From Paludisphaera mucosa (lineage in GTDB: Bacteria; Planctomycetota; Planctomycetia; Isosphaerales; Isosphaeraceae), in NCBI RefSeq assembly GCF_029589435.1, contig NZ_JARRAG010000002.1:1736001-1800000 (forward strand): 64,000 bases of DNA, given 5' to 3'. The translations under genes and the position numbers were made by a program. Shown piece by piece: positions 38,663 through 48,068 of this stretch. Each line of letters opens with the position of its first letter. The first letter of the stretch is position 1. The notes under the pieces were generated by a model that worked only from the letters and a program-made list of their open reading frames with translations, ran no database searches and was not told the DNA's origin.

Positions 38663-40975
38663 ATGAACATTCGGAGCTCGCGAATCGTCGCAAGCGGCGC
38701 CATGACCGCGTTTGCCCTGGCGGCCCTGTGGAGTCTCGGGGGGGGGCGCGCCGCCGCGCTCGCCGCGGAGGGCGACGAGGTCGATTACACCTTCGGTCGG
38801 CCAGTGAAGGACGGCGAGCAGACGTACGACTGGTATCGGAAGACCCATACCGACGAGGCCGCCAGGCGCTATGGCGTCGATCCGGCGAAGGTCGGCGACG
38901 GCATGGACACCTGGCACTGGTGGTGCGGCGTCGATAACCCGGGATTCTGGCGCGAGCAGGCCAAGCTAACCAGCAAGAAGGCGAACGTGCTCACCGCCCG
39001 GATTGATCTGTTTCGGATGCTGCAGACCGTGCCGCGTCCCGAGCGGTGGGAAAAGATCGGGCTCATCAACGACCCCGACTGCGTACCCGCGGACAAACCC
39101 GACCAGTACGGCCTGAAGATCGACCGGATGAAGGACGGCGCGCTCACCTGGGACCCCGAAGTCTTCGGCTTTTCCAGCGGCGTCGTCGGCCTGCAGCTCT
39201 TCAAGAACAAGAGCTTCGACGCGAAGAAATGGTCCATCGACAAGTACCTCGACGACGCGAGCAGCGTGGAGCCGCCGTACCTCGTCGGGATGGCCTGCAC
39301 CTTCTGCCACACGGCCTTCAACCCCAACCGGCCGCCGAGGAATCCGGCCGAGCCGAAGTGGGAGAACCTGGATTCTCATATCGGCAGCCAGTATTTCCGC
39401 GAAGGCATGTTGTTCGGTTACGACATGCCGAGGGACACCTTCGCCTGGCAGTACCTGCACAACCAATCGCCGGGAACGAGTGAGACGACGCGCTTCCCGT
39501 CGGACTTCATCAACAACCCCGTCCTGATCAACTCGATTTACCGCCTGAACGATCGACTCAAGCTTGCTCATGCGGACCGAATTTCGCCCGAGCAGAAGGC
39601 CATGTTGCATTCGGTCAATAAGCACGTCGGCCTGCCCGAAAACGACGGCTTCGGCGGAACCGACCGCGAGCCGACTTACCGTGCCCCGAGAGTCCTGGCC
39701 CCCGGAGGCGACTCGATGGGCCTGGTGGTCGCCGCAACCCGCGTCTACGTCAACGAGGGGTCCGGCTACAAGGATTTTTTCCCGACCTGGGCCCTGAACC
39801 CGTACGACCTCAAGGGGAGCATGGAACGCGGCTTCAAGCAATCGGAATTCGATATTCTCGGCAAAGTGCGCAAGGATCCCAAGAGTCCGTGGATGCAGAC
39901 CGAGGCTCGGATGCCGAACATGGCGCTATACCTGAGCACCCACGACGGCTTCCCCCTCAAGGATGCCGTCGAGGCCGAGGGAAAAGGGGATAAGAACGGC
40001 AAGGACTATCTCACGACGAACTCGGATGTACTCCGCAAGGGAAAGCTCGCCTTCGCCGACCACTGCGCTAGCTGCCACAGCAGCAAGAAGCCGGCGGACC
40101 TTCCGAAGGACCCCCGAGACGTCGAGGGACGGAAGAAGGCCTGGCGCGACTTCGTGCTGCGGGACGACTTCCTCACGAACAACTTTTTGTCCGACGACGA
40201 GCGCTATCCGTGCTCCGAGCTGGGTACGCAGGTCGCGAGGACCTTGAGCCCCAACTGGGATGCGGGCGGCGGCTACGGGCAGATGTCGAGCCTCGGGTTC
40301 AAGCTGAACGAGGCAGGCGCCGAGCAAGTGTTCGACCATGACGAGGACGGCAAGCCGATCCCGCTCTACAACCCACTGACCGGCAAGCACGACATCAAGT
40401 TCACCGCCAAGAAACTCTTTTACCGAACGCCGCCCCTGGTGAGCATCTGGGCCACGGCGCCCTACCTGCACAACAACTCGGTTGGGTTATACAACGGCGA
40501 CCCGTCCGTGGCCGGCCGGATGGCCGCCTACGAGGACGGCATGAACAAGCTGCTCCGGCCCGAACGGCGGCCGGGAGTTCGTTCGATGGTGGTCACCACG
40601 CAGGCCAGCAAACTGCCGGACTTTCTTCCGATGCTGATGAAGCAGATGCCGGATTTCTCGGACTTGCCCGGCCTGGACCTTGACCTGATCAACGTCCCCA
40701 AGGGCACACCTGTCAACTTGATCATGAACCTACACCCGAAGGACGTGAAGACGGTTCTGCAGGCCTATGTGGACGGCGTCTTGCAGGGTCAACCCAGAGA
40801 GGCGTTCGCCGAGCTGCTGACGAGGAACCACGCCCTTGGCGAGCAGCGGCTGATGGAGAAGCTCGTCGAGGTCAACGTGTGCCCGGACTTCATCGAAGAC
40901 CGGGGCCACAGCTACGGGCGTGAACTCGGTGACGACGACAAGCGGGCACTCGTCGAGTACATGAAGCACTTCTAG
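38663..40975 (+). CDS. Exported di-haem cytochrome c, possibly RoxA/MauG-like oxygenase
   Basis: A 770-residue protein starting at ATG 38663 after GAGAGGAGC, with a signal peptide ending AAALAAEG. Two covalent haem sites are present: ACTFCHTAFN (about residue 212) and HCASCHSSKK (about 468). The size, two widely spaced CxxCH motifs and the second block (VLRKGKLAFADHCASCH, then TPPLVSIWATAPYLHNNS) resemble the di-haem peroxidase/MauG superfamily. That group includes the rubber oxygenase RoxA. The substrate is not determinable from sequence. It heads a set of genes including cupredoxin, aldehyde dehydrogenase, FAD monooxygenase, lipase and NDH-2. It could also be a plain electron-transfer or dehydrogenase subunit. 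Confidence 0.75.
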   Translation: MNIRSSRIVASGAMTAFALAALWSLGGGRAAALAAEGDEVDYTFGRPVKDGEQTYDWYRKTHTDEAARRYGVDPAKVGDGMDTWHWWCGVDNPGFWREQAKLTSKKANVLTARIDLFRMLQTVPRPERWEKIGLINDPDCVPADKPDQYGLKIDRMKDGALTWDPEVFGFSSGVVGLQLFKNKSFDAKKWSIDKYLDDASSVEPPYLVGMACTFCHTAFNPNRPPRNPAEPKWENLDSHIGSQYFREGMLFGYDMPRDTFAWQYLHNQSPGTSETTRFPSDFINNPVLINSIYRLNDRLKLAHADRISPEQKAMLHSVNKHVGLPENDGFGGTDREPTYRAPRVLAPGGDSMGLVVAATRVYVNEGSGYKDFFPTWALNPYDLKGSMERGFKQSEFDILGKVRKDPKSPWMQTEARMPNMALYLSTHDGFPLKDAVEAEGKGDKNGKDYLTTNSDVLRKGKLAFADHCASCHSSKKPADLPKDPRDVEGRKKAWRDFVLRDDFLTNNFLSDDERYPCSELGTQVARTLSPNWDAGGGYGQMSSLGFKLNEAGAEQVFDHDEDGKPIPLYNPLTGKHDIKFTAKKLFYRTPPLVSIWATAPYLHNNSVGLYNGDPSVAGRMAAYEDGMNKLLRPERRPGVRSMVVTTQASKLPDFLPMLMKQMPDFSDLPGLDLDLINVPKGTPVNLIMNLHPKDVKTVLQAYVDGVLQGQPREAFAELLTRNHALGEQRLMEKLVEVNVCPDFIEDRGHSYGRELGDDDKRALVEYMKHF

Positions 40976-41128
40976 CGGTCCGACACGCGGACCCGACGTC
41001 CAACAGGTCCGTTCTTGCAAGGTGTCGTCACGTCGGCGCGGCGCGCGCACTTCCGTTGACCGCGCGCCTCCGGGACTGCGGCGATCGCGCAACGGCTCGA
41101 TGTCGCGAACCATCGAAAGGAAATGAAC

Positions 41129-41503
41129 ATGAAGAACAAGTGGGCCTTTCCCGTCTGCTACGCGGTCACGATTTTCGCGGTGCTCTGCCCCCAGGCTCCG
41201 GGGGGGGACGGCAGCAAGCGCTCCGACGGCAAGAAAGTCACCGTCACGATGAAAAGCCTGAGCTTCAGTCCCAAGACGCTGGAAATCGAGGCCGGCGACT
41301 CGGTCGTCTGGAGCAACGAGGCGCGGACGAAGCACACGGCGATTTCGGATGACGACGGGAAGTCGTTCGACACGGGCGAGATCGAGCCCGAGAAGTCGTC
41401 GAAACCCGTGAAGTTCGATACGGAGGGTGAGTTCAAGTACCACTGCAAGGTGCACGGCAAGTCCATGAGCGGGACGGTCGTCGTCAAGGCAAAGTCGAAA
41501 TGA
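41129..41503 (+). CDS. Exported cupredoxin (plastocyanin-like blue copper protein)
   Basis: A 124-residue protein with a signal peptide (WAFPVCYAVTIFAVLCPQA). The mature part is a single cupredoxin fold. The type-1 copper ligands are readable: His in RTKHTAISDD and the cluster YHCKVHGKSM, which supplies Cys, His and Met. I prefer ATG 41129 because GAAAGGA is eight bases upstream; ATG 41123 is possible. It follows the di-haem cytochrome and is a likely electron partner for it. Its stop overlaps a potential ATG of the aldehyde dehydrogenase (ATGA at 41500). Confidence 0.9.
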   Translation: MKNKWAFPVCYAVTIFAVLCPQAPGGDGSKRSDGKKVTVTMKSLSFSPKTLEIEAGDSVVWSNEARTKHTAISDDDGKSFDTGEIEPEKSSKPVKFDTEGEFKYHCKVHGKSMSGTVVVKAKSK

Positions 41504-41523
41504 CCCCAATTCGAGGCGCACCG

Positions 41524-42918
41524 ATGGCATCGCAACTTATGAATACGGGATCGTCGGTCGTCGAGGCGGTCGCCAAGGCGCGGGCAAGCTTCCGCAGCGG
41601 CCGGACGCGCGCCGTCTCGTGGCGTCGCTCTCAGCTCGAGGCCCTGAAGCGGCTCCTGAAGCAGGAAGAGTCCGCGATCTTCGAGGCGTTGTGGGCCGAC
41701 CTCCGCAAGCCCCGTCTCGAAGGCTACCTCACCGAGGTCGGCTTCGTGATCAAGGAGATCGACGATGCCCTGCGGCATCTCGACGGGTGGATGAAGCCGG
41801 AGCGGAAGCACACGTCGCTCCTGGCCCAGCCCGGGCGGTCCTGGACGACCCACGATCCGCTCGGCGTGGTCCTCATCATCGGCACCTGGAACTACCCCGT
41901 CCAGTTGCTCCTCGCGCCCCTGGCGGGCGCCCTGGCGGGCGGGAACGCGGCGGCCCTGAAGCCGTCGGAGATCGCGTCGCACACCTCCGCCTTGATGGCG
42001 GACCTGTTGCCGCGGCACCTCGACCCGGAGGCCGTCGCGGTGATCCAGGGAGGCGCCGACGAGACGCAGGCCCTGTTGGATGAGCGGTTCGACATGATCT
42101 TCTTCACCGGGGGCGGCCGGGTCGGCCAGGTTGTGCTCGAGAAGGCCGCCAAGCATCTCACCCCCGTCGTCCTCGAGCTCGGCGGCAAGTCGCCGTGCCT
42201 GGTGGATCGGGACGCGTCGCTGGAGGTCGCCGCCCGGCGGATCGCCTGGGGCCGGTTCAGCAACGCGGGCCAGACCTGCGTGGCCCCCGACTACGTGCTG
42301 GTGCACGAGGCGGTGGAGTTGGAGCTGCTCGCCCATCTGCGTGCCGCGGTGACGGCCTTCTACGGCGACGACCCCCGGACGAGCCCCGATTACTGCCGCA
42401 TCGTCAACGATCGCAACTTCGAGAGGCTGTCGAAGCTGCTCCACGACGGCGAAGTCATTTGCGGCGGCCAGGCCGATGCCAAGGAACGCTATATCGCCCC
42501 GACGGTCCTTCGAGGCGTGTCGCCCGACGCTCCGGTGATGCGCGATGAGATCTTCGGCCCCATCCTGCCCGTGCTCGCCGTCCCCAGCATGGACGCGGCG
42601 ATCGAGTTCGTGACGGACCGACCATCGCCCCTCGCGCTGTATGTCTTCTCGAACGTCGAGGCGACCCAGCAGAAGGTCATCGACCGGACGAGTTCCGGCA
42701 ACGCCTGCATCAACGACGTCCTGATGCACATGGTCGTGCCGGAACTGCCCTTCGGCGGGGTCGGCGAGAGCGGCATGGGGCGCTACCACGGCCGATGGAG
42801 CTTCGAGACGTTCACCCACCGCAAGGGGGTGCTCGCCAGGTCGATCCACCTGGACCTGCCCGTTCGCTATCCGCCGTATTCCGACGGTCACTTGGCTTTG
42901 CTGAAGCTCATCGATTGA
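41524..42918 (+). CDS. Aldehyde dehydrogenase (class 3-like)
   Basis: About 464 residues starting at ATG 41524 (GAGG seven bases upstream); ATG 41500 overlaps the cupredoxin stop and is an alternative. NAD(P)-dependent oxidation of aldehydes to acids is shown by IIGTWNYPVQ, FFTGGGRVGQ (nucleotide-binding loop), the general-base Glu in VVLELGGKSP and the catalytic Cys in NAGQTCVAPDY. Also present are EIFGPILPVL and a C-terminal PFGGVGESGMGRYHG. The short N-terminus and overall length fit the class 3 (fatty or aromatic aldehyde) group. It is placed in the middle of the redox operon, where it could consume aldehydes made by the upstream di-haem enzyme. Confidence 0.93.
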   Translation: MASQLMNTGSSVVEAVAKARASFRSGRTRAVSWRRSQLEALKRLLKQEESAIFEALWADLRKPRLEGYLTEVGFVIKEIDDALRHLDGWMKPERKHTSLLAQPGRSWTTHDPLGVVLIIGTWNYPVQLLLAPLAGALAGGNAAALKPSEIASHTSALMADLLPRHLDPEAVAVIQGGADETQALLDERFDMIFFTGGGRVGQVVLEKAAKHLTPVVLELGGKSPCLVDRDASLEVAARRIAWGRFSNAGQTCVAPDYVLVHEAVELELLAHLRAAVTAFYGDDPRTSPDYCRIVNDRNFERLSKLLHDGEVICGGQADAKERYIAPTVLRGVSPDAPVMRDEIFGPILPVLAVPSMDAAIEFVTDRPSPLALYVFSNVEATQQKVIDRTSSGNACINDVLMHMVVPELPFGGVGESGMGRYHGRWSFETFTHRKGVLARSIHLDLPVRYPPYSDGHLALLKLID

Positions 42919-42935
42919 TCCGAGGAGGGTATGAG

Positions 42936-44108
42936 ATGAGAGGTAGGTCGGAGGGTCGATTGAAGATCGTGATCGTCGGCGCGGGGATCGGAGGCCTCTC
43001 CGCGCACCTCGCCTTCGCCGGGGTCGGGTTCGAAGTGGCGCATTACGAGCGCCGATCCGAGCTCGGGCCCGCCGGCGCGGGGATCTTCATCTGGCCGGAC
43101 GGGGTGAAGGTCCTCAGGACACTCGGGCTGGGCGAGCGTCTCGCCGCGATCGGCAATCGACCGGACTTCCTGGTAATGCGCGGCCCGGACGGTCGGCCTC
43201 TCTCGGAGCTGCCGCTCAAAGAAATCTGGGACCGAAGCGGGGCCCCGGGCTACGTCGTGAGCCGAACGAACCTGCAGGATCTCCTCCTCGACGCCGTGGG
43301 ACCCGGGCGACTTCAGTTGGGGATGAGATGCATCGGCCTCGACCAGTCCGACACCGAGGTGATCGTGCACTTCGACGGAGGACTCGAGGCGATCGGCGAC
43401 CTCGCCGTGGGCGCGGACGGCATCCATTCCGCCGTACGCAGCGTGGTTGCGCCAGATGTCGAGCCCTCCTACGCCGGCATCGCGAGCTGGGTCGGGATCG
43501 TCCCGAACGACGGCGTGCAGCCGGAAGATACCGTGGTGGAATACCTGGGCGAGGGAAAACGCTTTGGCCTCCTGCCACTCTCAAACAACCGGGTCTACTT
43601 CAATTTCGCGGCCGCGTGGGACAGGGGGCGGCCTCGCCCCGCGACGGGCTGGAGCGGCTTTCTCGAGCGGCTGTTCGCAGGTTGGCCCCCCCAGGTTCCG
43701 GCCGTGCTCCGACGCCTCGAGGGCCGGGAGCCGATCCACCTCGAGATCTGCGACCTGCCGCATCTCGACCGGTGGAGCTCGGTGCGGGTGGCCCTCCTGG
43801 GCGATGCCGCCCACGCGACCACGCCGACGGTCGGCCAGGGGGCTTGCCAGGCGCTGGAAGACGTGGACGTCCTCGTCCGATGCCTCCAGAGCGATCCGGC
43901 CGACGTGGACGGCGCCCTACGCCGTTACGAGTCGGAGCGAAAAGGGCGGGCCGAGGAGATCGTCGCGTTCTCGCGAAGGGGCCTCGAGAGACTCCACGCG
44001 AGGGACGAGTCGATCTACGGCGAGACGTATCGCGCCATTCACGCATCGTCCGCCCCCCGGACCGCTATGACGATCGAAGGCTGGCTTGCACGGGGACCGA
44101 ACGGATGA
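42936..44108 (+). CDS. FAD-dependent monooxygenase (PHBH fold)
   Basis: A 390-residue protein starting at ATG 42936 after GAGGAGGGT. It has the N-terminal Rossmann GxGxxG (IVIVGAGIGGLSAHLAF), an AVGADGIHSAVRS block (DG motif) and VALLGDAAHATTPTVGQGAC (the GD motif binding the FAD ribose). These define the class A flavoprotein monooxygenases. Close relatives hydroxylate or epoxidise aromatic or isoprenoid substrates using NAD(P)H and O2. The substrate here is unknown. It starts 18 bp after the aldehyde dehydrogenase stop, and its own stop overlaps the lipase start (ATGA at 44105), so translation is coupled. Confidence 0.9.
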   Translation: MRGRSEGRLKIVIVGAGIGGLSAHLAFAGVGFEVAHYERRSELGPAGAGIFIWPDGVKVLRTLGLGERLAAIGNRPDFLVMRGPDGRPLSELPLKEIWDRSGAPGYVVSRTNLQDLLLDAVGPGRLQLGMRCIGLDQSDTEVIVHFDGGLEAIGDLAVGADGIHSAVRSVVAPDVEPSYAGIASWVGIVPNDGVQPEDTVVEYLGEGKRFGLLPLSNNRVYFNFAAAWDRGRPRPATGWSGFLERLFAGWPPQVPAVLRRLEGREPIHLEICDLPHLDRWSSVRVALLGDAAHATTPTVGQGACQALEDVDVLVRCLQSDPADVDGALRRYESERKGRAEEIVAFSRRGLERLHARDESIYGETYRAIHASSAPRTAMTIEGWLARGPNG

Positions 44109-45292
44109 GAGGCGATCGGCTGATGATGACTTTGAGGTTGTTCTCCGCTCGTCCGGGGGCGGCCCGGAGGAAGGAACTCCCGCTTCCTCCGCTCGCGATG
44201 CGGATCTTGTCGGGTGTCCTCTTCGTGGCGGCCATCGCGAGCGAGCCACGCGCGTCGGCACAAGTCCTGGTATCGCCGACGAGATCCGTCGATCACGCGG
44301 GGCAAGGCCCGACCGGGCTGTCCGTACCCCGCCCCTACGAGCGCGGCAAGATCCCCGTCGTCCTCGTCCACGGCCTCTGGGGCAGCGACCGGCAGTGGGA
44401 TCGGATGGTCCGGGACCTCGAGGCCGTCGAGGCGATTAGCAGCCGGTACCAGTTCTGGACCTTCGGCTACGCGACGGGCGACTCGATCCCGTTCTCGGCC
44501 CTGAGACTCCGGCGGGCGATCCGGCGGGCGCGGGATGTATTCGACCCCGCCGGCACCGACGAGGCATTCGATCGCATGGTCGTCGTCGGTCACAGCCTCG
44601 GAGGGCTGGTGGCGAAGATGACCGCGCGGACGACCGGGCCGACGCTCTGGAGGACTGTCAGCGCGAAGGATCCCGTCGGGATGTCCGGCCCGGCGGCGGA
44701 CGTCCGGTTCCTGCGCGAGGCGTTCATCTACGAGCGTCTGCCCGAAGTGCGGCGCGTCGTCTTCATCGCGACCCCCCACCGCGGAAGCCCGCTCGCGCGG
44801 GGGGTGCTTGGCGACCTGGGGAATCGCATCTGCCGCGTGACGGACGGCGCGGACGACGTGCGCCGGCGGCTGCTCGTATGCAACGACGCCGGTTTCTTCG
44901 AGCCCGGCTTCCGCCTGAACTCCCAGACCAGCGTCGGGGGACTCGAGCCAGGCAGCCCACTCCTCACGGCCCTCGACGAGCTTCGGATTGACCCCGCCGT
45001 GGCCTTCCATTCCATCATCCCCTCGCGCGGGAGGGGGAGGGGCGACGGGATCGTTCCCCTTGGGAGTGCACGCGTCGAGGGTGCCGCATCGGAACTCCTC
45101 GTCCGCGCAGAGCACGCTTGCCTCGAGGAGCAGGAAGTCATCCGTGAGACCGCCCGTATCCTCGCCGAGCACGGCAGGATGTCCGGCAAGGACTCATCGC
45201 ACATTGTGCTCGGCGTGGCCGAGCTCCGGGGCGAGTCGTGGGCCAAGGGTCGATCGAGCGGCGAAACGCCGGCCACCGGGGGGATGCCATGA
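44105..45292 (+). CDS. Exported alpha/beta-hydrolase (lipase-like)
   Basis: About 395 residues from ATG 44105, overlapping the previous stop. An N-terminal export segment (RILSGVLFVAAIASEPRASA) is followed by a lipase-type hydrolase. It has VVLVHGLWGSDRQWDRM (oxyanion region), VVVGHSLGGLVAKM (nucleophile Ser), FIATPHRGSPLA, an Asp in RGDGIVPLGSA and a His in VRAEHACLEE. It may release fatty acids or other acyl groups outside the cytoplasm and feed the operon's oxidative enzymes. Its stop overlaps the NDH-2 start. The class I/II lipase subgroup cannot be settled from sequence alone. Confidence 0.88.
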   Translation: MRGDRLMMTLRLFSARPGAARRKELPLPPLAMRILSGVLFVAAIASEPRASAQVLVSPTRSVDHAGQGPTGLSVPRPYERGKIPVVLVHGLWGSDRQWDRMVRDLEAVEAISSRYQFWTFGYATGDSIPFSALRLRRAIRRARDVFDPAGTDEAFDRMVVVGHSLGGLVAKMTARTTGPTLWRTVSAKDPVGMSGPAADVRFLREAFIYERLPEVRRVVFIATPHRGSPLARGVLGDLGNRICRVTDGADDVRRRLLVCNDAGFFEPGFRLNSQTSVGGLEPGSPLLTALDELRIDPAVAFHSIIPSRGRGRGDGIVPLGSARVEGAASELLVRAEHACLEEQEVIRETARILAEHGRMSGKDSSHIVLGVAELRGESWAKGRSSGETPATGGMP

Positions 45293-46701
45293 GCGACGGA
45301 CGGGTCCACCGGGTCGTGATCGTCGGAGGGGGATTCGCGGGGTTGCGGGCCGCCAAGTCGCTCCGAAGTCCCGCGGTGCAGGTCACGCTCATCGACCGAC
45401 GCAACCATCACGTGTTCCAGCCGCTCCTCTACCAGGTCGCGACCGGGTTATTGTCACCCGCGAACATCGCGACGCCGCTCCGCACGGTCTTCCGGCGGCG
45501 ACGCAACGTCGAGGTGCTCTTGGAGGAGGTCGTCGACTTCGACCTCGTCGGCAAGCTCGTGCGGTGCCGCGGCCGCGACTTCCCCTACGACACGCTGGTG
45601 CTGGCGGCCGGGGGCCGCAACCACTACTTCGGCCGCGACGACTGGGAGGCGGTCGCGCCGGGACTGAAGTCCCTCGAGGACGCGACGACCCTCCGGCGGC
45701 GGATCTTGTCTGCGTTCGAGGCGGCCGAGCTCGAGGACGACCCCGAGGCGCGGGAGGCTTGGCTGACGTTCGTGGTGATCGGCGCCGGGCCGACCGGCGT
45801 CGAGATGGCCGGCGCCATCGGAGAACTCGCCCGCTCGATCCTGCCGCGGGAGTTCCGGAGGATCTCCGCGGCCAGGCCGCGAATCCTGCTTCTCGAGGGC
45901 GGGGAGGACATCTTGTCGTCCTTCGCCGTCGAGCTTACCCGTGCGGCCGTGGAATCGCTCGCCCGCCTGGGCGCGACGGTCCGCACAGGTTGCGTCGTCA
46001 CGGAGGTGCGCCCGGGCTTGGTCGCATTCCGGCGCGGCGAGGCGATCGAGGCGGTCGCCGCCCGTACGGTGGTTTGGGCCGCGGGCGTGAAAGGGTCGCC
46101 CCTCGGGAGCGTGCTGGCCTTGGCGGCCGGGTCGGAGGTGGATCCCTCCGGCCGTGTGAAGGTCCTCGCCGACTTCTCGCTGCCGGGCCACCCCGACGTC
46201 TTCGTCATCGGCGACCTCGCGGCGTACGAGGCTACCGCCGGCCGGCCGCTGCCGGGAGTCGCCCAGCCGGCCCTCCAGGCGGGCGCGTACGTCGCCCGGC
46301 TCATCCTGGCGCGTCGGCGGGGGCGGACGCCGCCGGCCTTCCGATACGACGACCGCGGCAGCATGGCCACGATCGGCCGCAACGCCGCGATCGCCCAGGT
46401 CGGCCGGTTCCGATTCTCGGGCTTCATCGCCTGCGGGATGTGGATGTTCATCCATCTCCTCTTCATCGAACAGTGTCACAACCGGCTGCTGGTGCTCGCC
46501 CAGTGGCTGCGGAGCTATTTTACGGGCGCCCGCTCCGCTCGCCTGATCGAAGGAGCGAACGGCGAGGGGGAGGTCCTTCTCGGTTCATATGGGGACGACG
46601 GAGTGCGCATTTATCCGGCCTCGGCGTCGCAGGCTGCTTCGGGCCGCTCGCGGCCGGTGGGCGCCGGCGCCTCGACGGATGAGGACGGGGGGCCACGATG
46701 A
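45289..46701 (+). CDS. ndh: Type II NADH:quinone oxidoreductase (NDH-2)
   Basis: A 470-residue membrane-associated flavoenzyme that passes electrons from NADH to quinone without pumping protons. It has two dinucleotide folds: FAD at VVIVGGGFAGLRAAKSL, and NADH at FVVIGAGPTGVEMAGAI. TVVWAAGVKGSPL and PDVFVIGDLAAY complete the family blocks. The C-terminal membrane-binding segment reads GMWMFIHLLFIEQCHNRLLV. The start overlaps the lipase stop (ATGA, 45289) and the stop overlaps a truncated cydA start (46698). It reoxidises NADH made by the aldehyde dehydrogenase, and the original downstream partner was probably cytochrome bd. Confidence 0.94.
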   Translation: MSDGRVHRVVIVGGGFAGLRAAKSLRSPAVQVTLIDRRNHHVFQPLLYQVATGLLSPANIATPLRTVFRRRRNVEVLLEEVVDFDLVGKLVRCRGRDFPYDTLVLAAGGRNHYFGRDDWEAVAPGLKSLEDATTLRRRILSAFEAAELEDDPEAREAWLTFVVIGAGPTGVEMAGAIGELARSILPREFRRISAARPRILLLEGGEDILSSFAVELTRAAVESLARLGATVRTGCVVTEVRPGLVAFRRGEAIEAVAARTVVWAAGVKGSPLGSVLALAAGSEVDPSGRVKVLADFSLPGHPDVFVIGDLAAYEATAGRPLPGVAQPALQAGAYVARLILARRRGRTPPAFRYDDRGSMATIGRNAAIAQVGRFRFSGFIACGMWMFIHLLFIEQCHNRLLVLAQWLRSYFTGARSARLIEGANGEGEVLLGSYGDDGVRIYPASASQAASGRSRPVGAGASTDEDGGPR

Positions 46702-46776
46702 GCGACGCCCAGTTCTGGCACCGCATCCAGTTCGCCTTCACGAGCACCTTCCACTGCCTGTCCCCCCAACTCACCA
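46698..46776 (+). pseudogene. Truncated cytochrome bd oxidase subunit I (cydA), N-terminal stub
   Basis: ATG 46698 overlaps the NDH-2 stop. The first 26 residues, SDAQFWHRIQFAFT through HCLSPQLT, match the start of CydA, including the WHRxQFAFT motif and the FH that provides the haem b595 ligand region. After about 46776 the similarity ends abruptly, and the frame continues as Arg-rich sequence to 47120 that is not CydA. The rest of cydA, and cydB, are absent before the acyl carrier protein gene. A deletion or insertion has removed the oxidase. Confidence is limited by the short match. Confidence 0.6.
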
Positions 46777-47116
46777 GGGCGGAAATCGTGGCGCCGCGCG
46801 GCAGCACGCGGCTTATTCTTCCCATAATTGCAGCCCGAACCGCCGCGAAATCTCGCTTGCGTTGGCTCCCCGGGCGGCATCCAAATCGGTTCGCGGAACC
46901 GGAAACGCATCACCCCCCCCGGGATCGTTCGACGGGCGAACGGACCCGTCCTGCCCATCGGGCCTCGAGGAGTAGCCGGGCTCACGGTGGACGGACCCCG
47001 TCCCGTCTTTCCCGGGGCATCACCAGCGTCGGCTCTCGACGACCCTGCGGCACCTCGCAGGACCGGGAGGCGATCATCACTGAGCCTCAGCACCGCCTAG
47101 AGAGGAAGAAAAAATC
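46777..47116. other. Region after the cydA stub, no gene recognised
   Basis: About 340 bp whose open frames are Arg/Pro-rich. A segment near 46856-46985 in another frame (GGIQIGSRNRKRITPPGIVRR) could be a remnant of an unknown gene. I see no mobile element ends. Confidence 0.35.
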
Positions 47117-47593
47117 ATGACATTATGCCGAGACATTCATGCGAAGGTGGGGAGCATCCTCGCGGCATCCCTGGGGGTGGACGAAGCCGACGTCATCCCG
47201 TCGGCCACCCTGCAGGGCCAGCTGGGTGCGGAGTCGATCGACTTCCTCGACATCGTCTTCCGCCTGGAGCGCGGGTTCGGGATCAAGATCCTCCAGGGCG
47301 AGCTGTTCCCCGATTCGATCCTCGGGGGACGGGCCGATCTCTTCCAGGAGGGAAGGGTCACCGACCTGGGCATGGTCGAGTTGCGGTCGCGGATGCCTTA
47401 CGCCGACCTCGACGACCTCGAGCGCGACCGACGCCTCGGCTCCGTCGCCGATCTCTTCACGGTCGGGCTGGTCGTCCGGTATGTCGAATGGAAGCTCGGC
47501 CGGGACGGCCGGACGGTGACGGTCGATCGCGCGGACCCTCTCGAGGTGTGCGACCCACCGTCCGTACACCAGCCACTCTCGCCGGGTCGTTGA
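47117..47593 (+). CDS. Long acyl carrier protein
   Basis: A 158-residue protein starting at ATG 47117 after AGAGAGGAAG. It has an acyl-carrier fold with the phosphopantetheine Ser in LGAESIDFLDIVFRLERGFG (about residue 40; the DSL motif is ESI). The C-terminal half (GRVTDLGMVELRSRMP, then SVADLFTVGLVVRYVE) is longer than in AcpP (about 80 residues), and the final helix comes late. Long carrier proteins of this type occur in planctomycete lipid or polyketide-like clusters; I infer a role in specialised lipid synthesis. The expected ketosynthase neighbours are not in the window. The last 20 residues are Arg/Pro-rich and may not be part of the fold. Confidence 0.82.
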   Translation: MTLCRDIHAKVGSILAASLGVDEADVIPSATLQGQLGAESIDFLDIVFRLERGFGIKILQGELFPDSILGGRADLFQEGRVTDLGMVELRSRMPYADLDDLERDRRLGSVADLFTVGLVVRYVEWKLGRDGRTVTVDRADPLEVCDPPSVHQPLSPGR

Positions 47594-48068
47594 CCGGGGA
47601 GGGGCTGTGCGAGCCATTCGAGTGGGATCGCACCAGGTCCCACGGCGAGGCCCAGACGTCAGTCGCTGAAACCAAGGATGCGGCATCGCGATTTCGTCCT
47701 TGGGTGCGGGCCTCGAGTCGGCTCGGATGCCGAATCTCACCGATATCACGAAGAGTGTCCGGCGTGGCGACCCACAGTCCACGCGATGTACGTCCCGCGA
47801 AGTGCCCTCCTTGCCTGAGTCCGAGCCGGATGAGGGCACGGCTCTGCTCAGCAGGCCGGGCGCGATGGTGAAAGCCGTACTCCCCCCGAGGCGGAATCGG
47901 TGCAGCTTGCGCCATTGCGCGGCTCAACGCCACGGACGCCCCAGGTCCACAATCGTCACCAGAGACGATCGCATCAAGTTTCGACGATAGGATTCCCGGT
48001 CTCGGCGTGCCCCCCATCCAACCCCACGACTGGCATCAACGGTTCTTTAATCAACCAGGAGTTTTGAC
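47594..48068. other. Intergenic, no gene seen
   Basis: About 475 bp between the carrier protein and the giant propeller/lectin gene. There is no credible frame. The end holds the leader of the next gene, including CCAGGAGTTTTGAC before its ATG. Confidence 0.45.
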
